A stretch of DNA of 64,000 nt from Ga0077530 sp035565975 (GTDB taxonomy: Bacteria > Pseudomonadota > Alphaproteobacteria > Rhizobiales > Hyphomicrobiaceae), in the NCBI GenBank assembly GCA_035565975.1, contig DATMRT010000031.1:1-64000 (forward strand), written 5' to 3'. The notes under the pieces are model-generated. The model was not told where the DNA came from. It was given only the letters and a program-made list of their open reading frames with translations, and did no database searches. A program made the translations under genes and the position numbers. Positions 40,436 through 48,799 of this stretch are shown here, in pieces; the stretch's first letter is position 1, and each line of letters opens with the position of its first letter.

Positions 40436-41620
40436 TCAGTCGCACGCACTCTTTCTATAGGGACCGTACTCGGCGAGCGCGAGCCGTTGCTGCGCCATGT
40501 AGTCCCGCTCCTCCACCAGATAGCGGGCGACTGCCCTGCGAAAGCCGGGATCGGCAATCCAATGCACGGAGTAGGTCGGGGTCGGCATATAGCCGCGCGC
40601 GAGCTTGTGCTCACCCTGAGCACCCGCCTCGACGCGCGCGAGCTTCATCGCGATCGCGATCTCGATGGCCTGGTAGTAGCAGAGCTCGAAATGCAGGAAG
40701 GGGTGATGCTCGATCGCGCCCCAATAGCGGCCGTAGAGGCAATCGCCACCGATCAGGTTGAGCGCGCCGGCGATGTACCTGTCACCGCGCCGCGCCATCA
40801 CGAGTATGCAGCGCTCCGCCATCGCCGCGCCGAGCAGCGAATAGAACTTGCGATTGAGATAAGGCCGCCCCCACTTGCGGCTCCCCGTCTCCATGTAGAA
40901 CTCGAAGAACGCATCCCAGTGCGCTTCGGTGATGTCGCGCCCGGTGACATGCTCGATGGTGAGACCGGGAATGCCCTGCGCCTCCGCGCGCTCCTTGCGG
41001 ACGGCCTTGCGCTTGCGCGAGGCAAGGCTCGCAAGAAAATCGTCGAAGGTCGCGTAGCCCGCGTTCTGCCAGTGAAACTGCTGGTCCGTGCGCTGGAGCC
41101 AGCCGGCATCCGCGCCGATGCGTGACCACTCCTCTTCGGTCACGAACGTCGCGTGCACCGAGGAGGCGTTCGCCTCCTTGGCGAGCGCGACTGCACCGGC
41201 GAGCAGCAGTTGCTCGCGCGTTTCGCCGCCCTCGCCAGCACCAACCATGAAGCGCCGGCCCGGCACGGGCGTGAACGGCACGGCGATCTGGAGTTTGGGA
41301 TAGTAGCGTCCGCCGGCCCGCTCGTAGGCCTCGGCCCAGCCGTAGTCGAAAATGTACTCGCCCTTGCTGTGGCTCTTGAGATAGCAGGGCGCGACGCCGG
41401 TGATCGCGCCCGCCTGCTCGAGTGAGAGGTGACACGGCGTCCATCCCGTGCGGCGGCCGACCGTGCCGGAGCGCTCGAGCGCAAGCAGGAAGGCGTGTGT
41501 CGTGAACGGATTGAGCGTCGCCGGGTCCGGGTTCGCGAGCGCGTCCCAGGCAGCGGCGTCGATATTCTCTATCGCGGGATGCACGCGGACGTGCGGCCCA
41601 GCACTTGCCTCAGTGCTCAC
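40436..41620 (-). CDS. COG3146 GNAT-family N-acyltransferase
   Basis: A 394-residue protein of the COG3146 (DUF482) predicted N-acyltransferase group with a FemAB/GNAT-like fold. Conserved blocks: FLLALERSGTVGRRTGWTP, YLKSHSKGEYIFDYGWAEA, FHWQNAGYATFDDFLASLA, SRKRKAVRKERA, FYMETGSRKWGRPYLN and YGRYWGAIEHHPFLHFELCY. No substrate is known for the family. The GTG at 41620 is chosen because GGAGGAGG stands before it; the longer frame beginning at 41707 runs through the rpsA terminator and cannot be right. It lies after rpsA on the same strand but beyond that terminator, so it needs its own promoter. Confidence 0.87.
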   Translation of the reverse strand: MSTEASAGPHVRVHPAIENIDAAAWDALANPDPATLNPFTTHAFLLALERSGTVGRRTGWTPCHLSLEQAGAITGVAPCYLKSHSKGEYIFDYGWAEAYERAGGRYYPKLQIAVPFTPVPGRRFMVGAGEGGETREQLLLAGAVALAKEANASSVHATFVTEEEWSRIGADAGWLQRTDQQFHWQNAGYATFDDFLASLASRKRKAVRKERAEAQGIPGLTIEHVTGRDITEAHWDAFFEFYMETGSRKWGRPYLNRKFYSLLGAAMAERCILVMARRGDRYIAGALNLIGGDCLYGRYWGAIEHHPFLHFELCYYQAIEIAIAMKLARVEAGAQGEHKLARGYMPTPTYSVHWIADPGFRRAVARYLVEERDYMAQQRLALAEYGPYRKSACD

Positions 41621-41668
41621 CGGACCTCCTCCCTGCGCTGCCGAGGAGGACAATAGTCCTCGGCCAAC

Positions 41669-41704
41669 AAAAAAAGCGCCGCGAACGTGGCACGTCCGCG
41701 GCGC
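41669..41704 (-). terminator. Intrinsic terminator of rpsA
   Basis: Stem GCGCCGCGGACGTG / CACGTTCGCGGCGC (one mismatch in 14 pairs, single-base loop) followed on the minus strand by seven T. It lies about 21 bases after the rpsA stop. Confidence 0.85.
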
Positions 41705-41725
41705 CATTGTCGAGATCAGAAGATA

Positions 41726-43453
41726 TTACTTCTCCTCGTCGCCGCCACCCTCGCGGCGCTTCAGAGCAGCCTTGAAGATATCGCCGAGCGAAGCGCCCGA
41801 GTCCGTCGAGCCGTACTGGGCGACGGCCTGCTTCTCTTCCGCGATCTCGAGGGCCTTGATCGACACCTGGATGCGCCGCGTCGTCTTGTCGACGCTGATC
41901 ACCGCCGCATCGACCTTGTCGCCGACATTGAACCGCTCAGGCCGCTGCTCGGAGCGGTCGCGCGAGAGGTCCGAACGCTTGACGTAGGTCGTGATGTCGG
42001 TGTCGGCAATGCGCACCTGGATGCCGTTCGCCTCGACAGCGATGACCTCGCAGGTGACCGGGTCGCCCTTCTTGAACTTGGCGATCGTGTCGAGCGGGTC
42101 GCCGGCGACCTGCTTGATGCCGAGCGAGATGCGCTCCTTGGCGCTGTCGACATCGAGCACCACGGCTTTGACCATGTCGCCCTTCTTGTAGTCCTTGATC
42201 GCCTCGTCGCCCGACTTGTTCCAGTCGAGGTCGGAGAGATGGACCATGCCGTCGACGCCACCGTCGAGCCCGATGAACAGGCCGAACTCGGTGATGTTGC
42301 GGACCGGACCCTCGACGATCGAACCCTTCGGGTGCGTCGTGAGGAAGCCGTCCCACGGATTTTCCTGCGTCTGCTTGAGACCGAGGCTGATGCGGCGCTT
42401 GTTGGGATCGACCTCGAGCACCTGCACATCCACCTGCTGGCTCGTCGAAACGATCTTGCCGGGGTGCGTGTTCTTCTTGGTCCAGCTCATCTCCGAGACG
42501 TGGATCAGGCCCTCGACGCCCGGCTCCAGCTCCACGAATGCACCGTAGTCGGCGATGTTCGTGATCGTGCCGGTGAAGCGCGCGCCGACCGGATACTTCG
42601 CCTCGATGCCCTGCCAGGGATCGGACTGGAGCTGCTTCATGCCGAGGCTGATGCGCTGCGTGTCCGGATTGATGCGGATGATCTGCACCTTCACGGTATC
42701 GCCGACGTTGACGACATCGCTCGGATGATTGACGCGGCGCCATGCCATATCGGTGACGTGCAGCAGGCCGTCGATGCCGCCGAGGTCGATGAACGCACCG
42801 TAATCGGTGATGTTCTTGACCACGCCGTCGATGACCTGACCTTCGGCGAGACGGGCGACGATTTCCGTCCGCTGCTCGGCACGCGTCTCCTCGAGCACCG
42901 AGCGGCGCGAGACGACGATGTTGCCGCGGCGGCGATCCATCTTGAGGATCTGGAACTGCGTCGGCACGTTCATGAGCGGGCCGATGTCGCGCACCGGACG
43001 GATGTCCACCTGCGAGCCCGGCAGGAACGCCACGGCACCGTCGAGGTCGACCGTGAAGCCGCCCTTGACCTTGTTGAAGATGACGCCCTCGACCTTCTCG
43101 CCGGCCTCGAACTTCTTCTCGAGACGGGTCCAGCTCTCCTCGCGGCGCGCCTTGTCGCGTGACAGGACGGCCTCACCGAGCGCATTCTCGACGCGCTCCA
43201 GGTAGACCTCGACCTCGTCGCCGACCTTCAGCTCGCTGTTGCGGCCGGAAGCGCCGAACTCCTTCAGCGCGACGCGGCCTTCCATCTTGAGGCCGACGTC
43301 GATCACGGCGAGATCCTTCTCGATGGCCGTGATCTTGCCCTTGACGACCTGGCCCTCGAAGGCGCCGTTGCCGCCGGAAAGGCTTTCGTTCAGCAAGGCC
43401 TCGAAGTCGGCCCGCGAGGGATTCATTTCATTGGGCGCAGCAGTGGTTGTCAT
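41726..43453 (-). CDS. rpsA: 30S ribosomal protein S1
   Basis: A 575-residue S1 protein with six S1 (OB-fold) repeats, needed for binding mRNA to the 30S subunit. The repeats can be followed through GQVVKGKITAIEKDLAVIDV, VEGVIFNKVKGGFTVDLDGA, IDGVVKNITDYGAFIDLGGI, FTGTITNIADYGAFVELEPG, VEGPVRNITEFGLFIGLDGG and VTCEVIAVEANGIQVRI. The protein ends with a Glu-rich tail (KRREGGGDEEK). CGAATGGAGCC precedes the ATG. It follows cmk after a gap of about 305 bases, the usual aroA-cmk-rpsA order, and ends in a strong terminator. Confidence 0.98.
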   Translation of the reverse strand: MTTTAAPNEMNPSRADFEALLNESLSGGNGAFEGQVVKGKITAIEKDLAVIDVGLKMEGRVALKEFGASGRNSELKVGDEVEVYLERVENALGEAVLSRDKARREESWTRLEKKFEAGEKVEGVIFNKVKGGFTVDLDGAVAFLPGSQVDIRPVRDIGPLMNVPTQFQILKMDRRRGNIVVSRRSVLEETRAEQRTEIVARLAEGQVIDGVVKNITDYGAFIDLGGIDGLLHVTDMAWRRVNHPSDVVNVGDTVKVQIIRINPDTQRISLGMKQLQSDPWQGIEAKYPVGARFTGTITNIADYGAFVELEPGVEGLIHVSEMSWTKKNTHPGKIVSTSQQVDVQVLEVDPNKRRISLGLKQTQENPWDGFLTTHPKGSIVEGPVRNITEFGLFIGLDGGVDGMVHLSDLDWNKSGDEAIKDYKKGDMVKAVVLDVDSAKERISLGIKQVAGDPLDTIAKFKKGDPVTCEVIAVEANGIQVRIADTDITTYVKRSDLSRDRSEQRPERFNVGDKVDAAVISVDKTTRRIQVSIKALEIAEEKQAVAQYGSTDSGASLGDIFKAALKRREGGGDEEK

Positions 43454-43758
43454 TCAGGCTCCATTCGTTTGAATGCGGGATACGGGCGATCGGGACCGTG
43501 GTCCGCCGCCCGCGTGTTCGAAGTCGGAACGCCGCTTGTGGGATGGTCCGCGCCAGCCAAATGGCTCAGCGCCGCACCCTGAAGCGAGCGTTGTTGTTCT
43601 GGCTTTTTTGCTCTGACGCCGGCGCCGGAGGGCAAGGCCCGCAGCTCTGGATTTGGTCCGCCATTTCAGCGGACCGGGCTGGCTGATCTTCCTCTTGATC
43701 AGTCCGGGGCAGGGTGGAGCAGGGTTCAGATAGCGTTTCGGAGGCCCGAAAGCAAGGG
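43454..43758 (-). other. Gap between cmk and rpsA
   Basis: About 305 bases read leftward. No convincing gene. It should contain the rpsA leader, where S1 autocontrol usually acts, but no clear -35/-10 pair was identified by eye. A frame on the minus strand in this gap overlaps the end of cmk and has no family features. Confidence 0.4.
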
Positions 43759-44388
43759 TTAACGGGCGCTCGTCGCGTGGGAAATGATGTCCAATGCTGC
43801 CCGAAAGGCCATCTCGATATCCATGTGGGTCGTATCGAGCAGAACGGCGTCCGGCGCCTGCTGGAGGGGGGCGGCAGACCGGCTCGCATCGCGTTGATCG
43901 CGCTGGCGGATGATATCCAGAACCTCCTCGTAGGACACCCGTTCGCCCCGGCGGACGTACTCCTCGAAGCGCCGCCGCGCCCTGACCTCGACATCGGCCG
44001 TCACGAAGATTTTCACGTCCGCGTCCGGGCAGATGACCGTCGCGATGTCGCGCCCGTCGAGGACGGCCCCAGGCGGCGTCCGCGCAAAATTGCGCTGGAA
44101 GTCGAGGAGAGCCGCTCGCACGCCTCGGTGCTTGGCGACGACCGACGCGGCTTCCCCTATCGCGGTCGACCTGAGCGCAGGATCGCCGAGCGTCGCGGCA
44201 TCGAGCGCCCCAGCGGCGCGGGCGCCTCCCCGTTCATCCTCCAGGTCGCCGCCGGCCGCCAGCACATCGCGCGCGACCGCCCGATAGAGCAGACCCGTAT
44301 CGAGCCACACATAGCCGAAGTGTCCGGCAATGCGCTGCGCGAGCGTCCCTTTGCCGGAGGCGGCCGGACCATCGATGGCGATGATCAT
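43759..44388 (-). CDS. cmk: Cytidylate kinase
   Basis: A 209-residue (d)CMP kinase that phosphorylates CMP and dCMP with ATP. The P-loop is IAIDGPAASGKGTLAQRIA at the N terminus, followed by YVWLDTGLLYRAVARDVLA and VLDGRDIATVICPDADVKIF; the lid region is REARA-like as VEVRARRRFEEYVRRGE. Length is typical. GGAG lies about eleven bases before the ATG. It follows aroA after 21 bases on the same strand, so aroA and cmk form an operon. Between cmk and rpsA lie about 305 bases, which carry the rpsA promoter and part of the leader. Confidence 0.97.
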   Translation of the reverse strand: MIIAIDGPAASGKGTLAQRIAGHFGYVWLDTGLLYRAVARDVLAAGGDLEDERGGARAAGALDAATLGDPALRSTAIGEAASVVAKHRGVRAALLDFQRNFARTPPGAVLDGRDIATVICPDADVKIFVTADVEVRARRRFEEYVRRGERVSYEEVLDIIRQRDQRDASRSAAPLQQAPDAVLLDTTHMDIEMAFRAALDIISHATSAR

Positions 44389-44409
44389 GGCTGAGGCTCC
44401 ACCATCGCC

Positions 44410-45747
44410 TCACGCGCCCCCATCGTACTGCGCGCCGAGCTGCTCCATGAGGCCGCGGAACTCGGGGAAGCTCGTCGCGATCATGCGGCTGTCGTCCACT
44501 GTCACCGGCTTCTCGCTCAAAAGTCCGAGCGTGAGGAACGCCATGGCGATGCGATGGTCGAGATGGGTCGCGACCGTGCCGCCGCCTTTCACCGTCTTGC
44601 TGCCCGTCACGATGAGCGTATCACCCTCGACCGTGGCCTCGACGCCGTTGGCGGCAAGGCCGGCCGCCGTCGCAGCAAGGCGGTCACTCTCCTTGACCTT
44701 CAATTCGGCGAGACCCTCCATGCGCGTCGCTCCCTCGGCAAGGGACGCTACGGCCGCCAGCACCGGATATTCGTCGATCATCGAGGGCGCGCGCTCCGGC
44801 GGCACCCGCACACCCTTGAGCTTCCTGCCCCCGCGCGCGCGGATATCCGCGATCGGCTCGCCGCCTTCCTCGCGCATGTTGAGCAGCGTGATATCCGCGC
44901 CCATTTCCTGCAGCGTCTTGTAGAAGCCTGTGCGCGTCGGGTTGTAGAGAATGCCCTCGACCGTCACGTCCGAGTCCGGGACCAGCACCGCCGCCGCGAC
45001 CAGGAACGCCGCCGAGGACGGATCGCCCGGCACGGTGACGGGACGCCCTTCGAGCTCCGCATTACCTTTCACGGTGATCCGCGTCCCTTCCGCGGTCTTC
45101 CGCGTCTGCACGTCGGCGCCGAAGTAGCGCAGCATTCGCTCCGAATGATCGCGCGTCGCTTCCTTCTCGATGACGGTCGTCTCGCCGGCCGCGTGCAGCC
45201 CTGCGAACAGGATCGCGCTCTTCACCTGCGCGCTCGGCACGGGGAGCGCATAGTCCATGGGCACGAGTTGATCCGTGCCGCGCACCGTAAGCGGCAGCGT
45301 ATCCTTATCGTCGATCGTCACGAGACCCATCTGGCGCAGCGGCTTCAGCACGCGCCCCATGGGCCGGCGCGAAAGCGAGGCATCGCCGATGAGCTTCACC
45401 TCGATCGGATGGCCCGCGATGATCCCGAGCATCAGGCGCGTGCCGGTGCCCGAGTTCCCGAAATCGAGGGCTTCCGCCGGCTGCCTGAGGCCGCCGACGC
45501 CGCGCCCGGTGACCTCCCAGACATTGCCCTTCTTCTTGGCCGGCGCGCCGAGCGCCGTAACCGCGTGCGCCGTGTTGATGACGTCCTCAGCCTCGAGCAG
45601 ACCGCGAATGCGCGTGATCCCGGTCGCCACGGCGCCGAGCATGAGCGAGCGATGCGAGATCGACTTATCACCCGGCACGCGGACGGTGCCGCTGAGCGCG
45701 CCTGCCCGCCTGGCCGCCAGAGGTGTCGCCTGTCCTTGGGTCTTCAT
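44410..45747 (-). CDS. aroA: 3-phosphoshikimate 1-carboxyvinyltransferase (EPSP synthase, class II-like)
   Basis: A 445-residue enzyme of the shikimate pathway that joins phosphoenolpyruvate to shikimate 3-phosphate. Long blocks match the CP4-type (class II) group: VPGDKSISHRSLMLGAVATG, LLEAEDVINTAHAV, GDASLSRRPMGRVLKPLRQMG, VPGDPSSAAFLVAAAVLV, RAPSMIDEYPVLAAVASLAE, LKVKESDRLAATAAGL and THLDHRIAMAFL. In the active-site loop the sequence is LDFGNSGTGTRL with Gly at residue 100, where CP4 has Ala. It is the first gene of aroA-cmk. The MoxR gene lies upstream on the same strand, beyond a gap of about 102 bases. Confidence 0.97.
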   Translation of the reverse strand: MKTQGQATPLAARRAGALSGTVRVPGDKSISHRSLMLGAVATGITRIRGLLEAEDVINTAHAVTALGAPAKKKGNVWEVTGRGVGGLRQPAEALDFGNSGTGTRLMLGIIAGHPIEVKLIGDASLSRRPMGRVLKPLRQMGLVTIDDKDTLPLTVRGTDQLVPMDYALPVPSAQVKSAILFAGLHAAGETTVIEKEATRDHSERMLRYFGADVQTRKTAEGTRITVKGNAELEGRPVTVPGDPSSAAFLVAAAVLVPDSDVTVEGILYNPTRTGFYKTLQEMGADITLLNMREEGGEPIADIRARGGRKLKGVRVPPERAPSMIDEYPVLAAVASLAEGATRMEGLAELKVKESDRLAATAAGLAANGVEATVEGDTLIVTGSKTVKGGGTVATHLDHRIAMAFLTLGLLSEKPVTVDDSRMIATSFPEFRGLMEQLGAQYDGGA

Positions 45748-45849
45748 CAGCCACCCGCCAATGCTCGATGATCGGCCACTTGGGGCCGTCCGCTACCTTC
45801 TGTCCGCTGCTTATAGCCTGTCGGCCACCGCCTGACAGCGCGCCGCGAA

Positions 45850-46701
45850 CTAATTCTGGCTTTCCTTGCGCCGCGACATGAAGGCGAGGCGCTCGAAGAG
45901 GTGCACGTCCTGCTCGTTCTTGAGCAGCGCGCCGTGCAGCGGGGGGATCAGCTTCCTCGGATCGGTCTCACGCAGAGTCTCTGGGCCGATGTCCTCGTTC
46001 AGGAGCAGCTTGATCCAGTCGAGCAGCTCGGACGTGGACGGCTTCTTCTTGAGGCCCGGCACCTCGCGCATGTCGTAGAAGATCTTGAGCGCCTCCGAGA
46101 CGAGCATCCCCTTCAGGTTCGGGAAGTGCACGTCGACGATCGCCTTCATGGTCTCGGGATCGGGGAACTTGATGTAGTGGAAGAAACAGCGGCGCAGGAA
46201 GGCGTCCGGCAGCTCCTTCTCGTTGTTCGAGGTGATCATGACGATCGGGCGCTTCTTCGCCTTGATCGTCTCGCCGGTCTCGTAGACGAAGAATTCCATG
46301 CGATCGAGCTCCTGAAGGAGGTCGTTCGGGAACTCGATATCCGCCTTGTCGATCTCGTCGATCAGCAGCACGGGGCGCACGTCGGCCGTGAAGGCCTCCC
46401 AGAGCTTGCCGCGCTTGATGTAGTTCGAGATGTCCTTGACCTTCTCGTCACCGAGCTGGCTGTCGCGCAGGCGCGATACGGCGTCGTACTCGTAGAGACC
46501 CTGCTGGGCCTTGATGGTCGACTTGATATGCCACTCGATAAGAGGCGCGCCGAGGGCCTTGGCCACTTCTTGGGCGAGCACCGTCTTGCCGGTCCCTGGC
46601 TCCCCCTTGATGAGGAGCGGACGCTCGAGCGTGATCGCCGCGTTCACCGCGACCTTGAGGTCGTCGGTCGCGACGTAGGACTTGCTGCCCGTGAACTTCA
46701 T
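45850..46701 (-). CDS. MoxR-family AAA+ ATPase
   Basis: A 283-residue AAA+ ATPase of the MoxR family, chaperone-like proteins that mature other proteins, often metalloenzymes. Walker A is IKGEPGTGKTVLAQEVAKAL (about residues 30-48), Walker B is VLLIDEIDKADIEFPNDLL (about 110-128), sensor 1 lies in VMITSNNEKELPDAFLRR. GAGAGG lies before the ATG. MoxR genes usually stand beside a VWA-domain partner; none is adjacent here, the next leftward gene being aroA. Its client cannot be inferred. Confidence 0.93.
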   Translation of the reverse strand: MKFTGSKSYVATDDLKVAVNAAITLERPLLIKGEPGTGKTVLAQEVAKALGAPLIEWHIKSTIKAQQGLYEYDAVSRLRDSQLGDEKVKDISNYIKRGKLWEAFTADVRPVLLIDEIDKADIEFPNDLLQELDRMEFFVYETGETIKAKKRPIVMITSNNEKELPDAFLRRCFFHYIKFPDPETMKAIVDVHFPNLKGMLVSEALKIFYDMREVPGLKKKPSTSELLDWIKLLLNEDIGPETLRETDPRKLIPPLHGALLKNEQDVHLFERLAFMSRRKESQN

Positions 46702-46856
46702 GAAGCCTCTCGGTTGCGCGCAAAAAACCGCGGCAGATTAGGGGCTCGGCCTCCGCGGGGCAACCGGAACCCGCCCGTGAGACCCTCATGCGGCCATGTG
46801 CCTGGGGAGGGCGCGCCCGCATTCCGAGCGTATCGGGAGCAACGGCCCCCAAGCCA

Positions 46857-46885
46857 TTGGCGTGGCCGGTAAACGCTGCTAAGAG
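46857..46885 (+). promoter_or_regulatory. Possible promoter of glyA
   Basis: TTGGCG (46857-46862) and TAAGAG (46880-46885) with a 17-base spacer; the start would be near 46892, inside the palindrome at 46892-46908. Confidence 0.35.
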
Positions 46886-46891
46886 GGCCGC

Positions 46892-46908
46892 CGTAACGTG
46901 ATGTTACG
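46892..46908. promoter_or_regulatory. Operator-like palindrome ahead of glyA
   Basis: CGTAAC, spacer GTGAT, GTTACG: 6-bp perfect arms at 46892-46897 and 46903-46908. It would overlap the predicted transcription start and lies 25 bases before the glyA ATG. Confidence 0.4.
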
Positions 46909-46932
46909 ATCTCCAACGCTCAGGATGCGCCT

Positions 46933-48234
46933 ATGCCGACCGCCGCGCGCGCACGCAAAGTGCAGAACGCCTTTTTCACCCAGTCCCTCGCCGACAGCGA
47001 TCCTGAGGTGTTCGGCTCAATCGGTCGTGAGCTGGTCCGCCAACAGACCGAGATCGAGCTGATCGCGTCGGAGAACATCGTCTCACGCGCGGTGCTCGAG
47101 GCCGCGGGCTCCGTTCTCACGAACAAGTACGCCGAGGGCTATCCGGGCAAGCGGTACTACGGCGGCTGCCAGTTCGTCGACGAGGTCGAGACGCTGGCCA
47201 TCGAGCGGGCGAAGAAGCTTTTCGGCGCCAAGTTCGCGAACGTCCAGCCGAACTCCGGGAGCCAGATGAACCAGGCCGTGTTCCTGGCGCTGCTGCAGCC
47301 CGGCGACACATTCATGGGCCTCGACCTCAATGCCGGCGGCCATCTCACGCACGGCTCGCCCGTGAACATGAGTGGCAAATGGTTCAAGGTCGTGCCCTAC
47401 GGCGTGCGCAAGGACGACCAGCTCATCGACATGGACGAGGTGGAGCGGATCGCCAAGGCCAGCAAGCCGAAGCTCATTATTGCGGGCGGGACGGCGTACT
47501 CGCGCTTCTGGGACTGGGCGCGCTTCCGCGCCATTGCCGACAGCGTCGGCGCCTATCTCATGGTTGACATGGCCCATATCGCGGGCCTCGTCGCCGGCGG
47601 CGTCCATCCCTCGCCGGTCCCGCACGCTCATGTCGTGACGACGACCACGCATAAATCGCTGCGCGGGCCCCGCGGCGGCATCATCCTCAGCAATGACGAG
47701 GAGATCGCCAAGAAGATCAATTCAGCGGTCTTCCCCGGCCTCCAAGGTGGCCCGCTCATGCACATCATCGCGGCCAAGGCCGTGGCCTTCCACGAGGCCC
47801 TGCAGCCATCGTTCAAGGTCTATGCGAAGGCCGTCGTGGACAATGCCAAGGTGCTGGCCGAGACCATCAAGGCGGGCGGCTATAACATCGTCGCCGGCGG
47901 GACGGATAATCACCTGCTGCTCGTCGATCTCCAGCCGAAGAAGCTGACCGGCAAGGCATCGGAAATTGCGCTCGGACGCGCGCACATCACGTGCAACAAG
48001 AACGGCGTACCCTTCGATCCGCAGAAGCCGTTCGTGACCTCCGGCGTCCGCCTCGGCACGCCGGCCGGCACGACGCGCGGCTTCGGCACGGCCGAATTCA
48101 AGCAGATCGGCCGCATGATCATCGAGGTGCTGGACGGACTTGCGCGTAACGGTGACGCGGGCGATGCCCAGATCGAGCACCGCGTGCGCGAGGAAGCCAT
48201 CGCGCTCTGCGGCCGTTTCCCGATCTACGATTGA
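46933..48234 (+). CDS. glyA: Serine hydroxymethyltransferase
   Basis: A 433-residue PLP enzyme that interconverts serine and glycine with tetrahydrofolate, feeding one-carbon units. Family blocks: ELIASENIVSRAVLEAAGS, TNKYAEGYPGKRYYGGC, NVQPNSGSQMNQAVFLALL, DMAHIAGLVAGGVHPSPVP, the PLP Lys in HVVTTTTHKSLRGPRGGIIL (about residue 240), and TSGVRLGTPAGTTRGFG. AGGA lies before the ATG. It starts a group glyA-nrdR-ribD-thioesterase, all rightward with short gaps, behind a promoter candidate and a palindrome. Confidence 0.98.
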   Translation: MPTAARARKVQNAFFTQSLADSDPEVFGSIGRELVRQQTEIELIASENIVSRAVLEAAGSVLTNKYAEGYPGKRYYGGCQFVDEVETLAIERAKKLFGAKFANVQPNSGSQMNQAVFLALLQPGDTFMGLDLNAGGHLTHGSPVNMSGKWFKVVPYGVRKDDQLIDMDEVERIAKASKPKLIIAGGTAYSRFWDWARFRAIADSVGAYLMVDMAHIAGLVAGGVHPSPVPHAHVVTTTTHKSLRGPRGGIILSNDEEIAKKINSAVFPGLQGGPLMHIIAAKAVAFHEALQPSFKVYAKAVVDNAKVLAETIKAGGYNIVAGGTDNHLLLVDLQPKKLTGKASEIALGRAHITCNKNGVPFDPQKPFVTSGVRLGTPAGTTRGFGTAEFKQIGRMIIEVLDGLARNGDAGDAQIEHRVREEAIALCGRFPIYD

Positions 48235-48273
48235 AGATGACGCGGTCGGGTACGGCCGATACGGAGGCCCCTG

Positions 48274-48795
48274 ATGCGCTGCCCTTACTGCGCGAGCGAG
48301 AACAGCCAGGTCAAGGACAGCCGTCCGACCGAGGAAGGCGCGGCCATCCGCCGGCGCCGCATCTGTCCCGATTGCGGCGGCCGCTTCACGACCTTCGAGC
48401 GCGTCCAGCTCCGCGAGCTCATCGTCGTCAAGCGCTCGGGCCGGCGCGTACCCTTCGACCGCGAGAAGCTTGCCCGATCGGTCGAGCTCGCAGTCAGGAA
48501 ACGCCCCGTCGCCGCCGAGCGCATCGAGCGCATGCTGACCGGCATCGTGCGCCAGCTCGAGAGCATGGGCGAGACCGAGGTGACGTCCTCGGCCATCGGC
48601 GAACTGGTCATGGAGGGCTTGCGCTCGCTCGATCCGGTCGCATATGTGCGCTTTGCCTCCGTTTACCGCGACTTCCGGGAGGCAGCAGACTTTCACGAGG
48701 TCCTCGGCGAGATTGCGGGCCGCCCCCTCGGGCTCAATGACGATGCGCCCGCCGTGGCGCCGGATATCAAGCCCGGCGTGGACCTGAAGCAGTGA
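48274..48795 (+). CDS. nrdR: Transcriptional repressor NrdR
   Basis: A 173-residue zinc-ribbon/ATP-cone repressor that controls ribonucleotide reductase genes according to ATP/dATP. The zinc ribbon is MRCPYCASENSQVKDSRPTE followed by CPDCGGRFTTFER, and the ATP cone begins at VVKRSGRRVPFDREKLARSV. The family length is about 150-175. GGAGG is six bases before the ATG. It follows glyA by 39 bases and precedes ribD by 4 bases, the classical glyA-nrdR-ribD order of proteobacteria. No NrdR box was sought because no nrd gene lies in the window. Confidence 0.97.
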   Translation: MRCPYCASENSQVKDSRPTEEGAAIRRRRICPDCGGRFTTFERVQLRELIVVKRSGRRVPFDREKLARSVELAVRKRPVAAERIERMLTGIVRQLESMGETEVTSSAIGELVMEGLRSLDPVAYVRFASVYRDFREAADFHEVLGEIAGRPLGLNDDAPAVAPDIKPGVDLKQ

Positions 48796-48799
48796 CCTG

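Noticed and set aside
46702..46932. Glycine riboswitch before glyA
   Set aside because: No conserved glycine-aptamer core was found; only a short palindrome and a promoter candidate.
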